Assembly (NCBI RefSeq): GCF_019104725.1
Contig: NZ_JAHRXF010000011.1
Span: 62,001-126,000 of the forward strand
Reading direction: 5' to 3'
Length of the DNA stretch: 64,000 nt
Source: Streptomyces corallincola
Lineage (GTDB): Bacteria > Actinomycetota > Actinomycetes > Streptomycetales > Streptomycetaceae
This document shows positions 9,666-19,410 of this stretch, piece by piece. The notes beneath the pieces were generated by a model. The model saw nothing but the letters and a program-made list of their open reading frames with translations, was not told the origin of the DNA and made no database searches. The position numbers and the translations under genes are program-made. Every line of letters begins with the position of its first letter. Positions within the stretch are counted from its first letter, which is position 1.

Positions 9666-9745
9666 GTCTCAGACTCCTTACTCCGCCGCGTGAACGGCGG
9701 TTCGCCCCGCTTTGCCCCACCCAGGGCAGGACGAACGGGACGCGC

Positions 9746-9770
9746 TTGTGAAAGCGTTCACATTCACAAG
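9746..9770. promoter_or_regulatory. Rex operator (ROP) of the cyd operon
   Basis: Positions 9746-9763 match the Rex consensus TTGTGAA-N4-TTCACAA except the last base. A further TTCACAA at 9763-9769 gives an outer perfect repeat, CTTGTGAA/TTCACAAG, around the site, so two overlapping arrangements share one left arm. Rex binding of cydA in S. coelicolor is established knowledge. Confidence 0.88.
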
Positions 9771-9863
9771 CCATTATGGCGCACACGTTTTCGGCGCCCG
9801 AACAGGGGGTCCCCTTCCGGCCACCGGGAGCACGGGCCGGGGGGTACGGGGGTACGGGTCCCG

Positions 9864-9877
9864 GTTTCACGTGAAAC
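9864..9877. promoter_or_regulatory. parS site (perfect), intergenic
   Basis: Perfect GTTTCACGTGAAAC between the cydA promoter and the hisC terminator, about 100 bp upstream of the Rex operator. Confidence 0.95.
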
Positions 9878-9955
9878 GCGCCCGCACCGGTCTCACCCCG
9901 CCCCGCGCCCCCTCGTCCCCCGGCCTGCGCACTTACACGCCCCCGCGCACGGAAA

Positions 9956-9978
9956 AGGCCCCGCACCAGGCGGGGCCT
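9956..9978 (-). terminator. hisC terminator
   Basis: Nine-bp GC stem (AGGCCCCGC/GCGGGGCCT), followed on the minus strand by TTTT. It lies about 70 bp past the hisC stop. Confidence 0.85.
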
Positions 9979-10046
9979 CAACTCCTCGGCGCGCACACGG
10001 CCTTGCCGTCGTACCCGCCTCCCGCGCCCTTCGTGGGCGCGTCCGC

Positions 10047-11126
10047 TCAGCCCTCCCGGCTGAACGCCTCCGCCACCTTCACGAAGATGTCGTTCGCCTC
10101 GGTCTCCCCGATCGTCACGCGCACGCCCTCCCCGGCGAACGGCCGGACCGTCACCCCGTGGGCGTCACAGGCTTCCGCGAACACCGTCGTACGCTCCCCC
10201 AGCCGCAGCCAGACGAAGTTGGCGTGCGTCTCCGGCACTGTCCAGCCCTGCGTGGTCAGCGCCTCGACCACGCGGTCGCGCTCGCAGACCAACGAGCCGA
10301 CCCGGCCGAGGAGTTCGTCCTCGGCGCGCAGCGAGGCGATGGCCGCCTCCTGGGCGATCTGGCTCACCCCGAACGGCACAGCGGTCTTGCGAAGCGCCGC
10401 CGCCACCGGCTCGTGGGCGATGGCGAAACCGACCCGCAGACCGGCCAGGCCGTACGCCTTGGAGAAGGTGCGCAGCACGCAGACGTTCGGCCGCTCCCGG
10501 TACAGCTCCACGCCGTCGGGCACCTCGGGGTCGCGGATGAACTCGCGGTACGCCTCGTCCAGTACCACCAGCACGTCCGACGGCACCCGGTCGAGGAAGC
10601 GCTCCAGCTCCGCCCGGCGCACCACGGTGCCGGTCGGGTTGTTCGGGTTGCAGACGAAGATCAGCCGGGTGCGGTCGGTGATCGCGTCCGCCATCGCGTC
10701 CAGGTCGTGCACATCGCCGGGCGTGAGCGGCACCCGCACCGACCGGGCCCCGCTGATCTGCGTGATGATCGGGTACGCCTCGAAGGAGCGCCAGGCGTAG
10801 ATCACCTCGTCACCGGGGCCGCAGGTGGCCTGAAGGAGCTGCTGGGCGACGCCCACCGAGCCGGTGCCGGTCGCCAGATGCGACGCCGGCACCCCGAACC
10901 GGTCGGACAGCTCGCTCATCAGGGCGCCGCACGCCATGTCCGGGTAGCGGTTGAAGTGGGCGATGGCCGCCGTGACGCGCTCCATCACCCCCGGCAGCGG
11001 CGGATAGGGGTTCTCGTTGGAGGACAGCTTGTACGCGACCGGGCCGTCCGTCGCGGCGGGCCGCCCCGGCTTGTAGGTGGGGATACTCTCCAGCTCGGCG
11101 CGCAGCTTGGGGCTCGTCTCGCTCAC
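10047..11126 (-). CDS. hisC: histidinol-phosphate / aromatic aminotransferase (HisC type)
   Basis: The start is GTG 11126, because GAGGAGG lies six bases before it; this gives 359 residues, a normal HisC length. Motifs of the class I/II PLP aminotransferases are [12 protein letters not shown] (35-46), NPNNPTGT (160-167), DEAYREF and [13 protein letters not shown], with the PLP-binding Lys at 223. HisC-type enzymes act on histidinol phosphate or aromatic 2-oxo acids. The gene is alone and not in a his operon, so it is more likely the second copy often annotated as phenylalanine aminotransferase. Confidence 0.85.
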   Translation of the reverse strand: MSETSPKLRAELESIPTYKPGRPAATDGPVAYKLSSNENPYPPLPGVMERVTAAIAHFNRYPDMACGALMSELSDRFGVPASHLATGTGSVGVAQQLLQATCGPGDEVIYAWRSFEAYPIITQISGARSVRVPLTPGDVHDLDAMADAITDRTRLIFVCNPNNPTGTVVRRAELERFLDRVPSDVLVVLDEAYREFIRDPEVPDGVELYRERPNVCVLRTFSKAYGLAGLRVGFAIAHEPVAAALRKTAVPFGVSQIAQEAAIASLRAEDELLGRVGSLVCERDRVVEALTTQGWTVPETHANFVWLRLGERTTVFAEACDAHGVTVRPFAGEGVRVTIGETEANDIFVKVAEAFSREG

Positions 11127-11553
11127 CGCAGTCCTCCTCACGACCACCGGCGGACCGTCGAAGCGCCGGCTTCCCATTACTCCACACCCTAAGAGGATTC
11201 ACCGCCCGTGCGAACAGGTGCGCAGGGAGAGATGCGAACCTCATGCGCCACAGGAACAACAAGGGCATCACCCCCCGAAGCCCTACGTAAGGGGGGCGCG
11301 TCGCACATATATCTACGCGCCGGTGGTTCGCGCCGTGGCGCGCATCCCCCGTGAAGGTGAGTTGAGACCTCTTCGAAACATGGGACCCTCGGCAGGCCCA
11401 TCCGCGCCGACACACCACGTCCTGGCACAAGTACGCCCAACTGACTTTCTTTCTAAGGTAGTTGACCACTTCTGGCCATGCAGAAACGTGCCTGTCAACG
11501 CGTGCATATGCGTCCGCCCTACCCCACCGCCGTCGCCCTACTATCGGCTGGCC
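11127..11553. other. hisC-lacI divergent intergenic region
   Basis: This 427-bp region separates divergent hisC and the LacI-type gene and is less GC-rich than its surroundings. A 15-codon frame (11243-11290, MRHRNNKGITPRSPT) has only a distant purine-rich stretch upstream and is not called. Near 11440-11465 a T-rich patch is bounded by CAACT and AGTTG, a weak operator candidate. Nothing else was recognised. Confidence 0.5.
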
Positions 11554-12666
11554 ATGACAGCAGCAGGGAAGCATCAGGTGAGCCGCGCGGAAACCTCACG
11601 CCGAGCCGGCCGGCCGGGCAGGGCGGGCATCAGGGACGTGGCCGCCGCCGCCGGCGTCTCCATCACGACCGTCTCCGACGCCCTCAACGGCAAGGGCAGG
11701 CTCCCCGACGCCACCCGCCGCCATGTCCGCGAGGTGGCCGACCGGCTGGGGTACCGCCCCTCCGCCGCCGCCCGCACCCTCCGTACCGGCAAGTCGGGAC
11801 TGATCGGCCTGACCGTGACGACGTACGGGGACGAACCCTTCACCTTCACCGAGTTCGCGTACTTCGCGGAGATGGCGCGCGCCGCCACCTCGGCGGCACT
11901 GGCCCGCGGCTACGCCCTGGTCATCCTGCCCGCGACCTCCCGGCACGACGTATGGTCCAACGTGGCGCTGGACGGCACGGTCGTCATCGACCCCTCCGAC
12001 CACGACCCGGTGGTCAGCGAACTCGTCCGGCAGGGGCTGCCCGTCGTCTCCGACGGGCGTCCGGGCGGCACGCTGCCGGTCACCGCGTGGGTGGACAACG
12101 ACCACGAGGCCGCCGTGCTCGGCATCCTGGACCACCTGGCCGACGCGGGCGCCCGCCGGATCGGCCTGCTCACCGGCACCACGACGGACACGTACACCCA
12201 TCTGTCCACCACCGCCTACCTGCGCTGGTGCGAACGCGTGGGCCAGGACCCGGTCTACGAGGCGTACCCCGCGCACGACCCGTGCGCCGGGGCGGTCGCC
12301 GCCGACCGGCTGCTCGCCCGGCCCGACCGGCCGGACGCCGTCTACGGCCTCTTCGACCCCAACGGCACCGACCTGCTCGCCGCCGCCCGCCGCTACGGCC
12401 TGCGCGTCCCCGAGGACCTGCTGCTGGTGTGCTGCAGCGAGTCCACCGGATACGCGGGCACCGAGCCGCCGATCACCACGCTCTCGCTGAAGCCGCGCCG
12501 GATCGGCACGGCGGTGATCCAGTTACTCATCGACGCCATCGAAGGTGTCGCCGCCGACGAACCGGTCGAGCAGGTGATACCGACCGAGCTGATCGTGCGC
12601 ACCTCCTCCCAGCGCCGTCCGCCACGCACCACCGTCAGCCCGCCGCGCACCCCGGAAGAGGGGTAG
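11554..12666 (+). CDS. LacI-family transcriptional regulator with a TTA codon
   Basis: The start ATG 11554 gives 370 residues and places the LacI helix-turn-helix at about 25-48 (IRDVAAAAGVSITTVSDALNGKG). The remainder is a periplasmic-binding-like effector domain (ISLTVTTYGDEPF-type start near 83, then VVIDPSDHDP and WVDNDHEAAV). Such proteins repress sugar or other uptake genes until a ligand binds. Codon 324 (12523-12525) is TTA, the leucine codon read only by the bldA tRNA, so expression should be tied to development. No transporter lies next to it, so its target is unknown. Confidence 0.87.
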   Translation: MTAAGKHQVSRAETSRRAGRPGRAGIRDVAAAAGVSITTVSDALNGKGRLPDATRRHVREVADRLGYRPSAAARTLRTGKSGLIGLTVTTYGDEPFTFTEFAYFAEMARAATSAALARGYALVILPATSRHDVWSNVALDGTVVIDPSDHDPVVSELVRQGLPVVSDGRPGGTLPVTAWVDNDHEAAVLGILDHLADAGARRIGLLTGTTTDTYTHLSTTAYLRWCERVGQDPVYEAYPAHDPCAGAVAADRLLARPDRPDAVYGLFDPNGTDLLAAARRYGLRVPEDLLLVCCSESTGYAGTEPPITTLSLKPRRIGTAVIQLLIDAIEGVAADEPVEQVIPTELIVRTSSQRRPPRTTVSPPRTPEEG

Positions 12667-12674
12667 CGGAACAG

Positions 12675-12714
12675 GACGCCCGCCCCGGACGCGACCGTCC
12701 CCGGCGCGGGCGTC
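12675..12714 (+). terminator. possible terminator after the LacI-type gene
   Basis: A GC stem, GACGCCCGC/GCGGGCGTC, starts 8 bp past the stop. There is no T-tract, as is common in Streptomyces. Confidence 0.5.
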
Positions 12715-12921
12715 CACCGGCCGACCCGGTGGGGCAGCCGCCCGAACCCCGGCCCAAACGGGGCGAAAGCCGCGGCGAACCGGAGTCCCGCGCCGATTGA
12801 CCACCCCTGGGTCATCACACGGCGCGACACGCGTTCCTATGATGGGCGCACGACACCGAGGGGCCGCTGCGACCAGGCAGTCCCGCGCGGTGCAGCAGCG
12901 GCGGGATGGTGGAGGGGTCTG

Positions 12922-13986
12922 ATGACTCAGGGGGCCGGTCAGGGACCCGATGCGGAGCACACGGCCACGGTGCGCGACTTCCGGGTACCCGCGTACGTGG
13001 GCGAGACCGGTCCGTACGCCCACACCCATCCCGGTGACGCCGTGCCACCGCTGGACGACGGGTACACCCCGACCCAGCGCGACCTGCCCGTGATCAGCCG
13101 GGACGACACGCTCGACGTGCCCGTCGAACCCGCGCCCGCCGTACCGGAGGCACAGCCGGACGGCGGTCCCGGACCGCTGTTCGTCGTCGGTGACGTGCAC
13201 GGCTACCTGGACGAACTGCTCGCCGCGCTGGCCGAGAAGGGCCTGATCGACGCGGCGGGCCAGTGGTCCGCGGGCACCGCCCGGCTCTGGTTCCTCGGTG
13301 ACTTCACCGACCGCGGCCCGGACGGCATCGGTGTCATCGACCTCGTGATGCGGCTGTCCGCCGAGGCGGCGGCGGCCGGCGGCTACTGCAAGGCCCTCAT
13401 GGGCAACCACGAGTTGCTGCTGCTCGGCGCCCGCCGGTTCGGGGACACCCCGGTCAACTCCGGTGCGGGCACCGCCACCTTCCAGGCCGCCTGGCTGCTC
13501 AACGGCGGCCAGCGCAGCGACATGGACCGCCTCCAGGACCACCATCTGCAGTGGATGGCCCGGCTGGACGCCGTCGAATCCGTCGATGGCCATCTGCTGC
13601 TGCACTCCGACACCACCGCCTATCTCGACTACGGCGACTCGATCGAGGCGGTCAACGACACCGTCCGCGAGACGCTCACCCGCAACGACCCGGACGAGGT
13701 CTGGGACCTGTTCCGCAAGTTCACCAAGCGCTTCTCCTTCCGGGACGAGGGCGGCACCGAGGCCGTCCGGTCCCTGCTGGATACGTACGGCGGTACTCGG
13801 GTCGTTCACGGCCACAGCCCGATCCCCTATCTGCTCGGCGAGGTCGGCTCCGAGGACGGCGAGGAGCACGCGCGGCCCGTCGTGGAGGGACCGCACGTCT
13901 ACGCGGGCGGCCTCGCCATCGGCATGGACGGCGGCGTGACGATGGCCGGGAAGCTGCTCGTGGAGCAACTCCCGCTCCAGAACTGA
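12922..13986 (+). CDS. PPP-type metallophosphoesterase
   Basis: The 354-residue protein has the metal-site motifs of PPP serine/threonine phosphatases: VVGDVHGYLDE (about 87-97), FLGDFTDRGPDG (about 130-141), MGNHELLLL (about 160) and VVHGHSP (about 295). It differs from bacterial ApaH in having a ~85-residue polar N-terminal extension. The family hydrolyses phosphoesters or dinucleotides with two metal ions; whether this one acts on proteins is unknown. The start ATG follows GGAGGGG. It is probably monocistronic, with a hairpin after the stop. Confidence 0.88.
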   Translation: MTQGAGQGPDAEHTATVRDFRVPAYVGETGPYAHTHPGDAVPPLDDGYTPTQRDLPVISRDDTLDVPVEPAPAVPEAQPDGGPGPLFVVGDVHGYLDELLAALAEKGLIDAAGQWSAGTARLWFLGDFTDRGPDGIGVIDLVMRLSAEAAAAGGYCKALMGNHELLLLGARRFGDTPVNSGAGTATFQAAWLLNGGQRSDMDRLQDHHLQWMARLDAVESVDGHLLLHSDTTAYLDYGDSIEAVNDTVRETLTRNDPDEVWDLFRKFTKRFSFRDEGGTEAVRSLLDTYGGTRVVHGHSPIPYLLGEVGSEDGEEHARPVVEGPHVYAGGLAIGMDGGVTMAGKLLVEQLPLQN

Positions 13987-14002
13987 CCGTTCCGCACCGG
14001 CT

Positions 14003-14034
14003 GTCCGGCCCGCGCCCGCGGGTGCGGGCCGGAC
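14003..14034 (+). terminator. terminator after the phosphoesterase gene
   Basis: A strong GC hairpin (GTCCGGCCCGC with GCGGGCCGGAC) lies 17 bp after the stop and is followed by GGCAATTT. Confidence 0.65.
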
Positions 14035-14174
14035 GGCAATTTCCCGCAACCCCCTGTCACCGTGCGCGGTGACGGCTCTACCATCGGCTTATCCGTAGCA
14101 GGCTCCCCTCCGTTTCTGCCCGACGGCTCGCCGCCGTGCGAGCCCCCAGCCCTACGGAGCATCGGGGGATGCAC

Positions 14175-15071
14175 ATGAACAGCGTTCCGCAGCACCTGCT
14201 GAACGAGGACCGCCAGGAGTTCGAGCGGCTCCTCGACGAGGCGCTGCGCTCCGCCCCGCACCGCCCGGAACTGGCCGCTGTCGGACAGCGGCTGGATTCC
14301 GCGCAGTTGCGCGCGATGGCGCTGAGCGCCACCACCCTCATCACCTCGGCCGCGTCGGCCGAGTACCAGCACTACGTCAAGGTCCGCACCGACCTCCGCC
14401 AGCCCGCCCCGGCGACGGCCCCGGCCACCGCCGAGCCCGGTCCCGGCACCGACAGCGGGTCCGACGCCGCGTACGGACCCGCCGGGACCGACGGGGGCGT
14501 GCTCGGGCTCGCCGCCACGCTCGGCGCGGCGCCCGCACCCGCGGGCGCGGGCGCCGTCGCCGTGGTCGCGGTGCTGGCACCGGTCCTCGCCGGGGCCGCC
14601 GCCGCGATCTTCCTGCTCGTCGGCTACGTCCTGCGGGCGGTCGCACCGCAGCAGGCGTTCGCCCGGAGCATGCTCACCGCGGGCTGGGTGTTCGGCGCCA
14701 TCGCCGCCGCCGCGATCCTGCTGGCCGGTGCGGGCCTGCTGATCACCGCCCTGCGCAACGGCCCCTCGGCGCGCGCCGCGGTCCACGACCGGGCGAGCGA
14801 GGAGGTGGCCCGCGCCCGCGACGCCTGGCGGGACGCCCTGCTGGAGCGGGGCATCCTGCCCTTCCTGCGGGACGCGCTGGCCGACCCCGGCACCGGCGCG
14901 CCGCACCGCTCCGGCCCGGAGTCACCGGCGACCGGCCGCATGCCCCGTCTCGGTTACGGCCGTCCGGGCTTCAGCAGCCCGGACGACGGCGCCGAGCCCG
15001 ACCGGCCCCGGTTCTCCAGCCCCGACTACAGCAGCCCGGACTTCGGCGGCCCGGAGCACCAGCCGGACTGA
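14175..15071 (+). CDS. membrane protein of unknown function with an FSSPD-repeat tail
   Basis: I do not recognise a family. ATG 14175 is preferred to ATG 14169 because GGGGG ends just before 14169. The 298-residue product has a helical N-terminal half (about 1-75, NEDRQEFERLLDEALR), a Pro/Ala/Gly-rich linker, two hydrophobic helices at about 130-160 and 170-200, then a helical segment. The tail (about 260-298) repeats a Phe/Tyr-Ser-Ser-Pro-Asp motif four times (FSSPDDG, FSSPDYS, SSPDFG). It lies between the phosphoesterase and thiC and converges with thiC. Confidence 0.75.
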   Translation: MNSVPQHLLNEDRQEFERLLDEALRSAPHRPELAAVGQRLDSAQLRAMALSATTLITSAASAEYQHYVKVRTDLRQPAPATAPATAEPGPGTDSGSDAAYGPAGTDGGVLGLAATLGAAPAPAGAGAVAVVAVLAPVLAGAAAAIFLLVGYVLRAVAPQQAFARSMLTAGWVFGAIAAAAILLAGAGLLITALRNGPSARAAVHDRASEEVARARDAWRDALLERGILPFLRDALADPGTGAPHRSGPESPATGRMPRLGYGRPGFSSPDDGAEPDRPRFSSPDYSSPDFGGPEHQPD

Positions 15072-15118
15072 GCCGGACCGCGCCCGGAGGCCGTGGGTCT
15101 CCGGGGCTGCGGCCGGTC

Positions 15119-17062
<1,944 letters not shown>

Positions 17063-17143
17063 GTGTGCAAAGGTGCCTCCACGCTAGCGTCAACCCGGGC
17101 GCGGTGACCAGAGGGCCCCCTTCGTTCTTGCGATGATCGGTCG

Positions 17144-18661
17144 GTGACCACGATGGAACAGTTCCCGCACTCCCCTTCCGAGCCTCCGCGTGGCGACGAC
17201 GCAGGTCAGGGGCACGACCACGGTCAGGGGAACGGGCACGGGAACGGGGCCGGACACGGACACGGGCATGGGGCCGGAAACGGGCATGGGCATGGGCACA
17301 GCCACAGTCACGGCCCCGCCGCTCCGGTCTCGAAGCATCTGCGCAAGGTCATCGCGGCGATCCTGATCCCCTTCACGGCGGCGGTCGTGGTCGGCCTGGT
17401 GCTGCTCTGGCCCGGCGGTGCGCCTCCGCACCAGCGCACCGGGGTCGGGTTCGACCGGCAGACCCAGCAGGCAACCGTCAGCGCGGTGACCGCCATCGAC
17501 TGCGCGTCCGTGAACGCCTCGGGCGGCGGCACCCCGGCCGGTGACGCCTCGGGCGGTTCCCCCGGCGGCGATCCGGCGCGGGGCGGGTCGAGAGGGACGT
17601 GTCACCGGGCGACGGTGCGGGTGGACACCGGCAAGGACAGCGGACGTACGTTCACCGAGATCGTGCAGCCCGACCAGTCCCGCCAACTGCACCTGGGCGA
17701 GAAGGTCGTGGTCGCCTACGAGCCCTCGGCACCGAAGGACCTCCAGTACTCGGTGACCGATGTGAACCGCGCGTTCCCGATGGCCCTGCTCGCCGGTGTC
17801 TTCGCGCTGGCGGTCGTGGTGGTGGGCCGGATGCGCGGGGTGATGGCGCTGGTGGCGCTCGCGGTGAGCTTCCTGGTGCTGACGCTGTTCATCCTCCCGG
17901 CGGTGCTCCAGGGCTCCAACCCGCTGCTGGTGGCGGTCGTAGGGGCGAGCGCGATCATGCTCATCGCGCTCTACATGTGCCACGGCCTGTCCGCCCGGAC
18001 CTCGGTCGCCGTGCTGGGCACGCTGGTCTCGCTGATGCTGATCGGCTTCCTGGGCTCGGAGTTCATCGACTGGGCCGCGCTGACCGGGAACACCGACGAC
18101 AGCACGGGGCTGATCCACGGCCTGTATCCGTCGATCGACATGAGCGGTCTGCTGCTGGCCGGTGTCATCATCGGCTCGCTGGGCGTGCTGGACGACGTGA
18201 CGGTGACCCAGACGTCGGCGGTCTGGGAGCTGCACGAGGCCAACCCGTCGATGGGCTGGCGCGGGCTGTACCGGGCGGGCATCCGTATCGGCCGCGACCA
18301 CATCGCCTCCGTGGTCAACACCCTGGTCCTCGCCTACGCCGGTGCCGCGCTGCCCCTGCTGCTGCTGTTCTCGATCGCCCAGAGCAGTGTGGGCACGGTG
18401 GCCAACAGCGAGCTGGTGGCCGAGGAGATCGTGCGCACGCTGGTGGGCTCCATCGGGCTCGTCGCCTCGGTGCCGGTCACCACGGCACTGGCCGCGCTGG
18501 TGGTCTCGGCCGACCGTCCGGCCCGTGGAACCCCGGCCGCGAGCGCGTCCGGAGCCGTACCCGGCCCGTCCGGAGCCCCGTCCACCATCTCCGCCGCGGC
18601 GGGACCCGGCGCACGGCCCGCCCCCGCGACGGCCGGAAGGGGCCGGCGCCGCAAGCACTGA
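17144..18661 (+). CDS. YibE/F-family membrane protein with a His-rich N-terminus
   Basis: The 505-residue protein has about eight hydrophobic helices from residue 67 on. It contains the YibE/F signatures VVVGRMRGVMALVALAVSFLVL and GVLDDVTVTQTSAVWELHEANP. Residues 22-60 form a Gly/His run (HGHGHGAGNGHGHGHSHSHG), a likely metal-binding segment in front of the first helix; the transported solute is unknown. GTG 17144 is used as start; ATG 17153 is an equal choice. It is divergent from thiC, so its promoter must overlap the thiC leader region. Confidence 0.85.
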   Translation: MTTMEQFPHSPSEPPRGDDAGQGHDHGQGNGHGNGAGHGHGHGAGNGHGHGHSHSHGPAAPVSKHLRKVIAAILIPFTAAVVVGLVLLWPGGAPPHQRTGVGFDRQTQQATVSAVTAIDCASVNASGGGTPAGDASGGSPGGDPARGGSRGTCHRATVRVDTGKDSGRTFTEIVQPDQSRQLHLGEKVVVAYEPSAPKDLQYSVTDVNRAFPMALLAGVFALAVVVVGRMRGVMALVALAVSFLVLTLFILPAVLQGSNPLLVAVVGASAIMLIALYMCHGLSARTSVAVLGTLVSLMLIGFLGSEFIDWAALTGNTDDSTGLIHGLYPSIDMSGLLLAGVIIGSLGVLDDVTVTQTSAVWELHEANPSMGWRGLYRAGIRIGRDHIASVVNTLVLAYAGAALPLLLLFSIAQSSVGTVANSELVAEEIVRTLVGSIGLVASVPVTTALAALVVSADRPARGTPAASASGAVPGPSGAPSTISAAAGPGARPAPATAGRGRRRKH

Positions 18662-18679
18662 GCCGAGGACCGGAGGACC

Positions 18680-18840
18680 GGGCGGGGCGCCGGGGGAGCC
18701 CCTGAAGGCCAAGACGGCTGCCGGGGAGCACCCGAAGGCCGGGAAGGGCGCCTGGGAGCGCCGGAAGGCGGGGAAGGCGGCCGGGGAGCGCCGGGGGGGC
18801 CGGAACGGCCGCAGAAGCGTTCCTGCGTCCGTCCGGGCGG
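18680..18840 (+). repeat. imperfect Lys/Ala/Gly/Glu-coding repeats after the YibE/F gene
   Basis: About five imperfect copies of a ~33-bp unit (GAAGGCGGGGAAGGCGGCC-like) follow the YibE/F stop. One forward frame reads KAGKxAxERR repeatedly but has no start signal. It may be a decayed gene extension. Confidence 0.5.
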
Positions 18841-18875
18841 CGTCGCCGCCGATCCGTGGGCGGTACTCCCGTCCG

Positions 18876-19313
18876 TCAGCCCGCGCTCTGCTCCTCGGCC
18901 AGGATGCGGTCCAGCGCCTCTTCGAGGTGGGTGTCGAAGTCCGCCATCGCGCTCTCCTGGCCCAGCGGGACGAGCCGGTCCGTGCGGTCCAGGAACGCCA
19001 CCAGCGGAGGCGCCGAGGAGCGGAACAGCGCCTGGTCGCCGCCGACCTGGAGCCGGATCAGCACCTCGCCCAGCACCTCGGAGTCGGCGGGAGCGATGTG
19101 CACGTCCCCCTCCCCGCAGGGCCGCCCCACCCCGTCGATCAGCAGCTCACGCCCGAACGCCCAGGTCACCGGAGCGTCTCCGGGGAGATGGAACGTCAGC
19201 CGGACGGCGTAGGGATCGCAGGCGTCGTAGCGCAGCTCCACCGGGATGCGGAAGGACAGCTCCTCCGACACGAGAAAGCTCATCATGACCTCTGCCTGTA
19301 CGGATTCGCGCAT
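18876..19313 (-). CDS. ssgA: SsgA, sporulation cell-division activator
   Basis: This is SsgA itself, not merely an SsgA-like protein. From ATG 19313 it reads MRESVQAEVMMSFLVSEEL, the start known for SsgA, with GGGG ahead, and it is 145 residues long. It keeps the family core LRYDACDPYAVRLTFHLPG, WAFGRELL and FLDRTDRLVPLG. SsgA is found in streptomycetes and relatives; it helps SsgB place FtsZ at future septa and stimulates sporulation division. The IclR-type ssgR lies directly upstream on the same strand, the conserved pair in which SsgR activates ssgA. Confidence 0.95.
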   Translation of the reverse strand: MRESVQAEVMMSFLVSEELSFRIPVELRYDACDPYAVRLTFHLPGDAPVTWAFGRELLIDGVGRPCGEGDVHIAPADSEVLGEVLIRLQVGGDQALFRSSAPPLVAFLDRTDRLVPLGQESAMADFDTHLEEALDRILAEEQSAG

Positions 19314-19410
19314 GCCTACCCCGTCAAGTGACATCGACTGGCCGGGATTCATCCCTCGACCGTGGTCAAATCTTGCTGAACGTACACAGCAGATCACAAG
19401 GAGTGAGTTT

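Larger units (their letters stand above)
9666..10046. other. cydA-hisC intergenic region
   Basis: This 381-bp stretch holds the cydA promoter region with its Rex operator (9746-9770), a perfect parS (9864-9877) and the hisC terminator (9956-9978). No supported gene was seen. Confidence 0.8.

Noticed and set aside
8568..11192. An 874-codon plus-strand open frame across cydA and hisC
   Set aside because: It spans two recognised opposite-strand genes and the cyd promoter, with compositionally biased translation.
11243..11290. A 15-codon frame upstream of the LacI-type gene
   Set aside because: The purine-rich stretch is too far from the ATG and nothing else supports translation.
12797..12843. 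TTGACC and TATGAT before the phosphoesterase gene as a promoter
   Set aside because: The two elements are about 35 bp apart, too far for one promoter; TATGAT alone is not enough.
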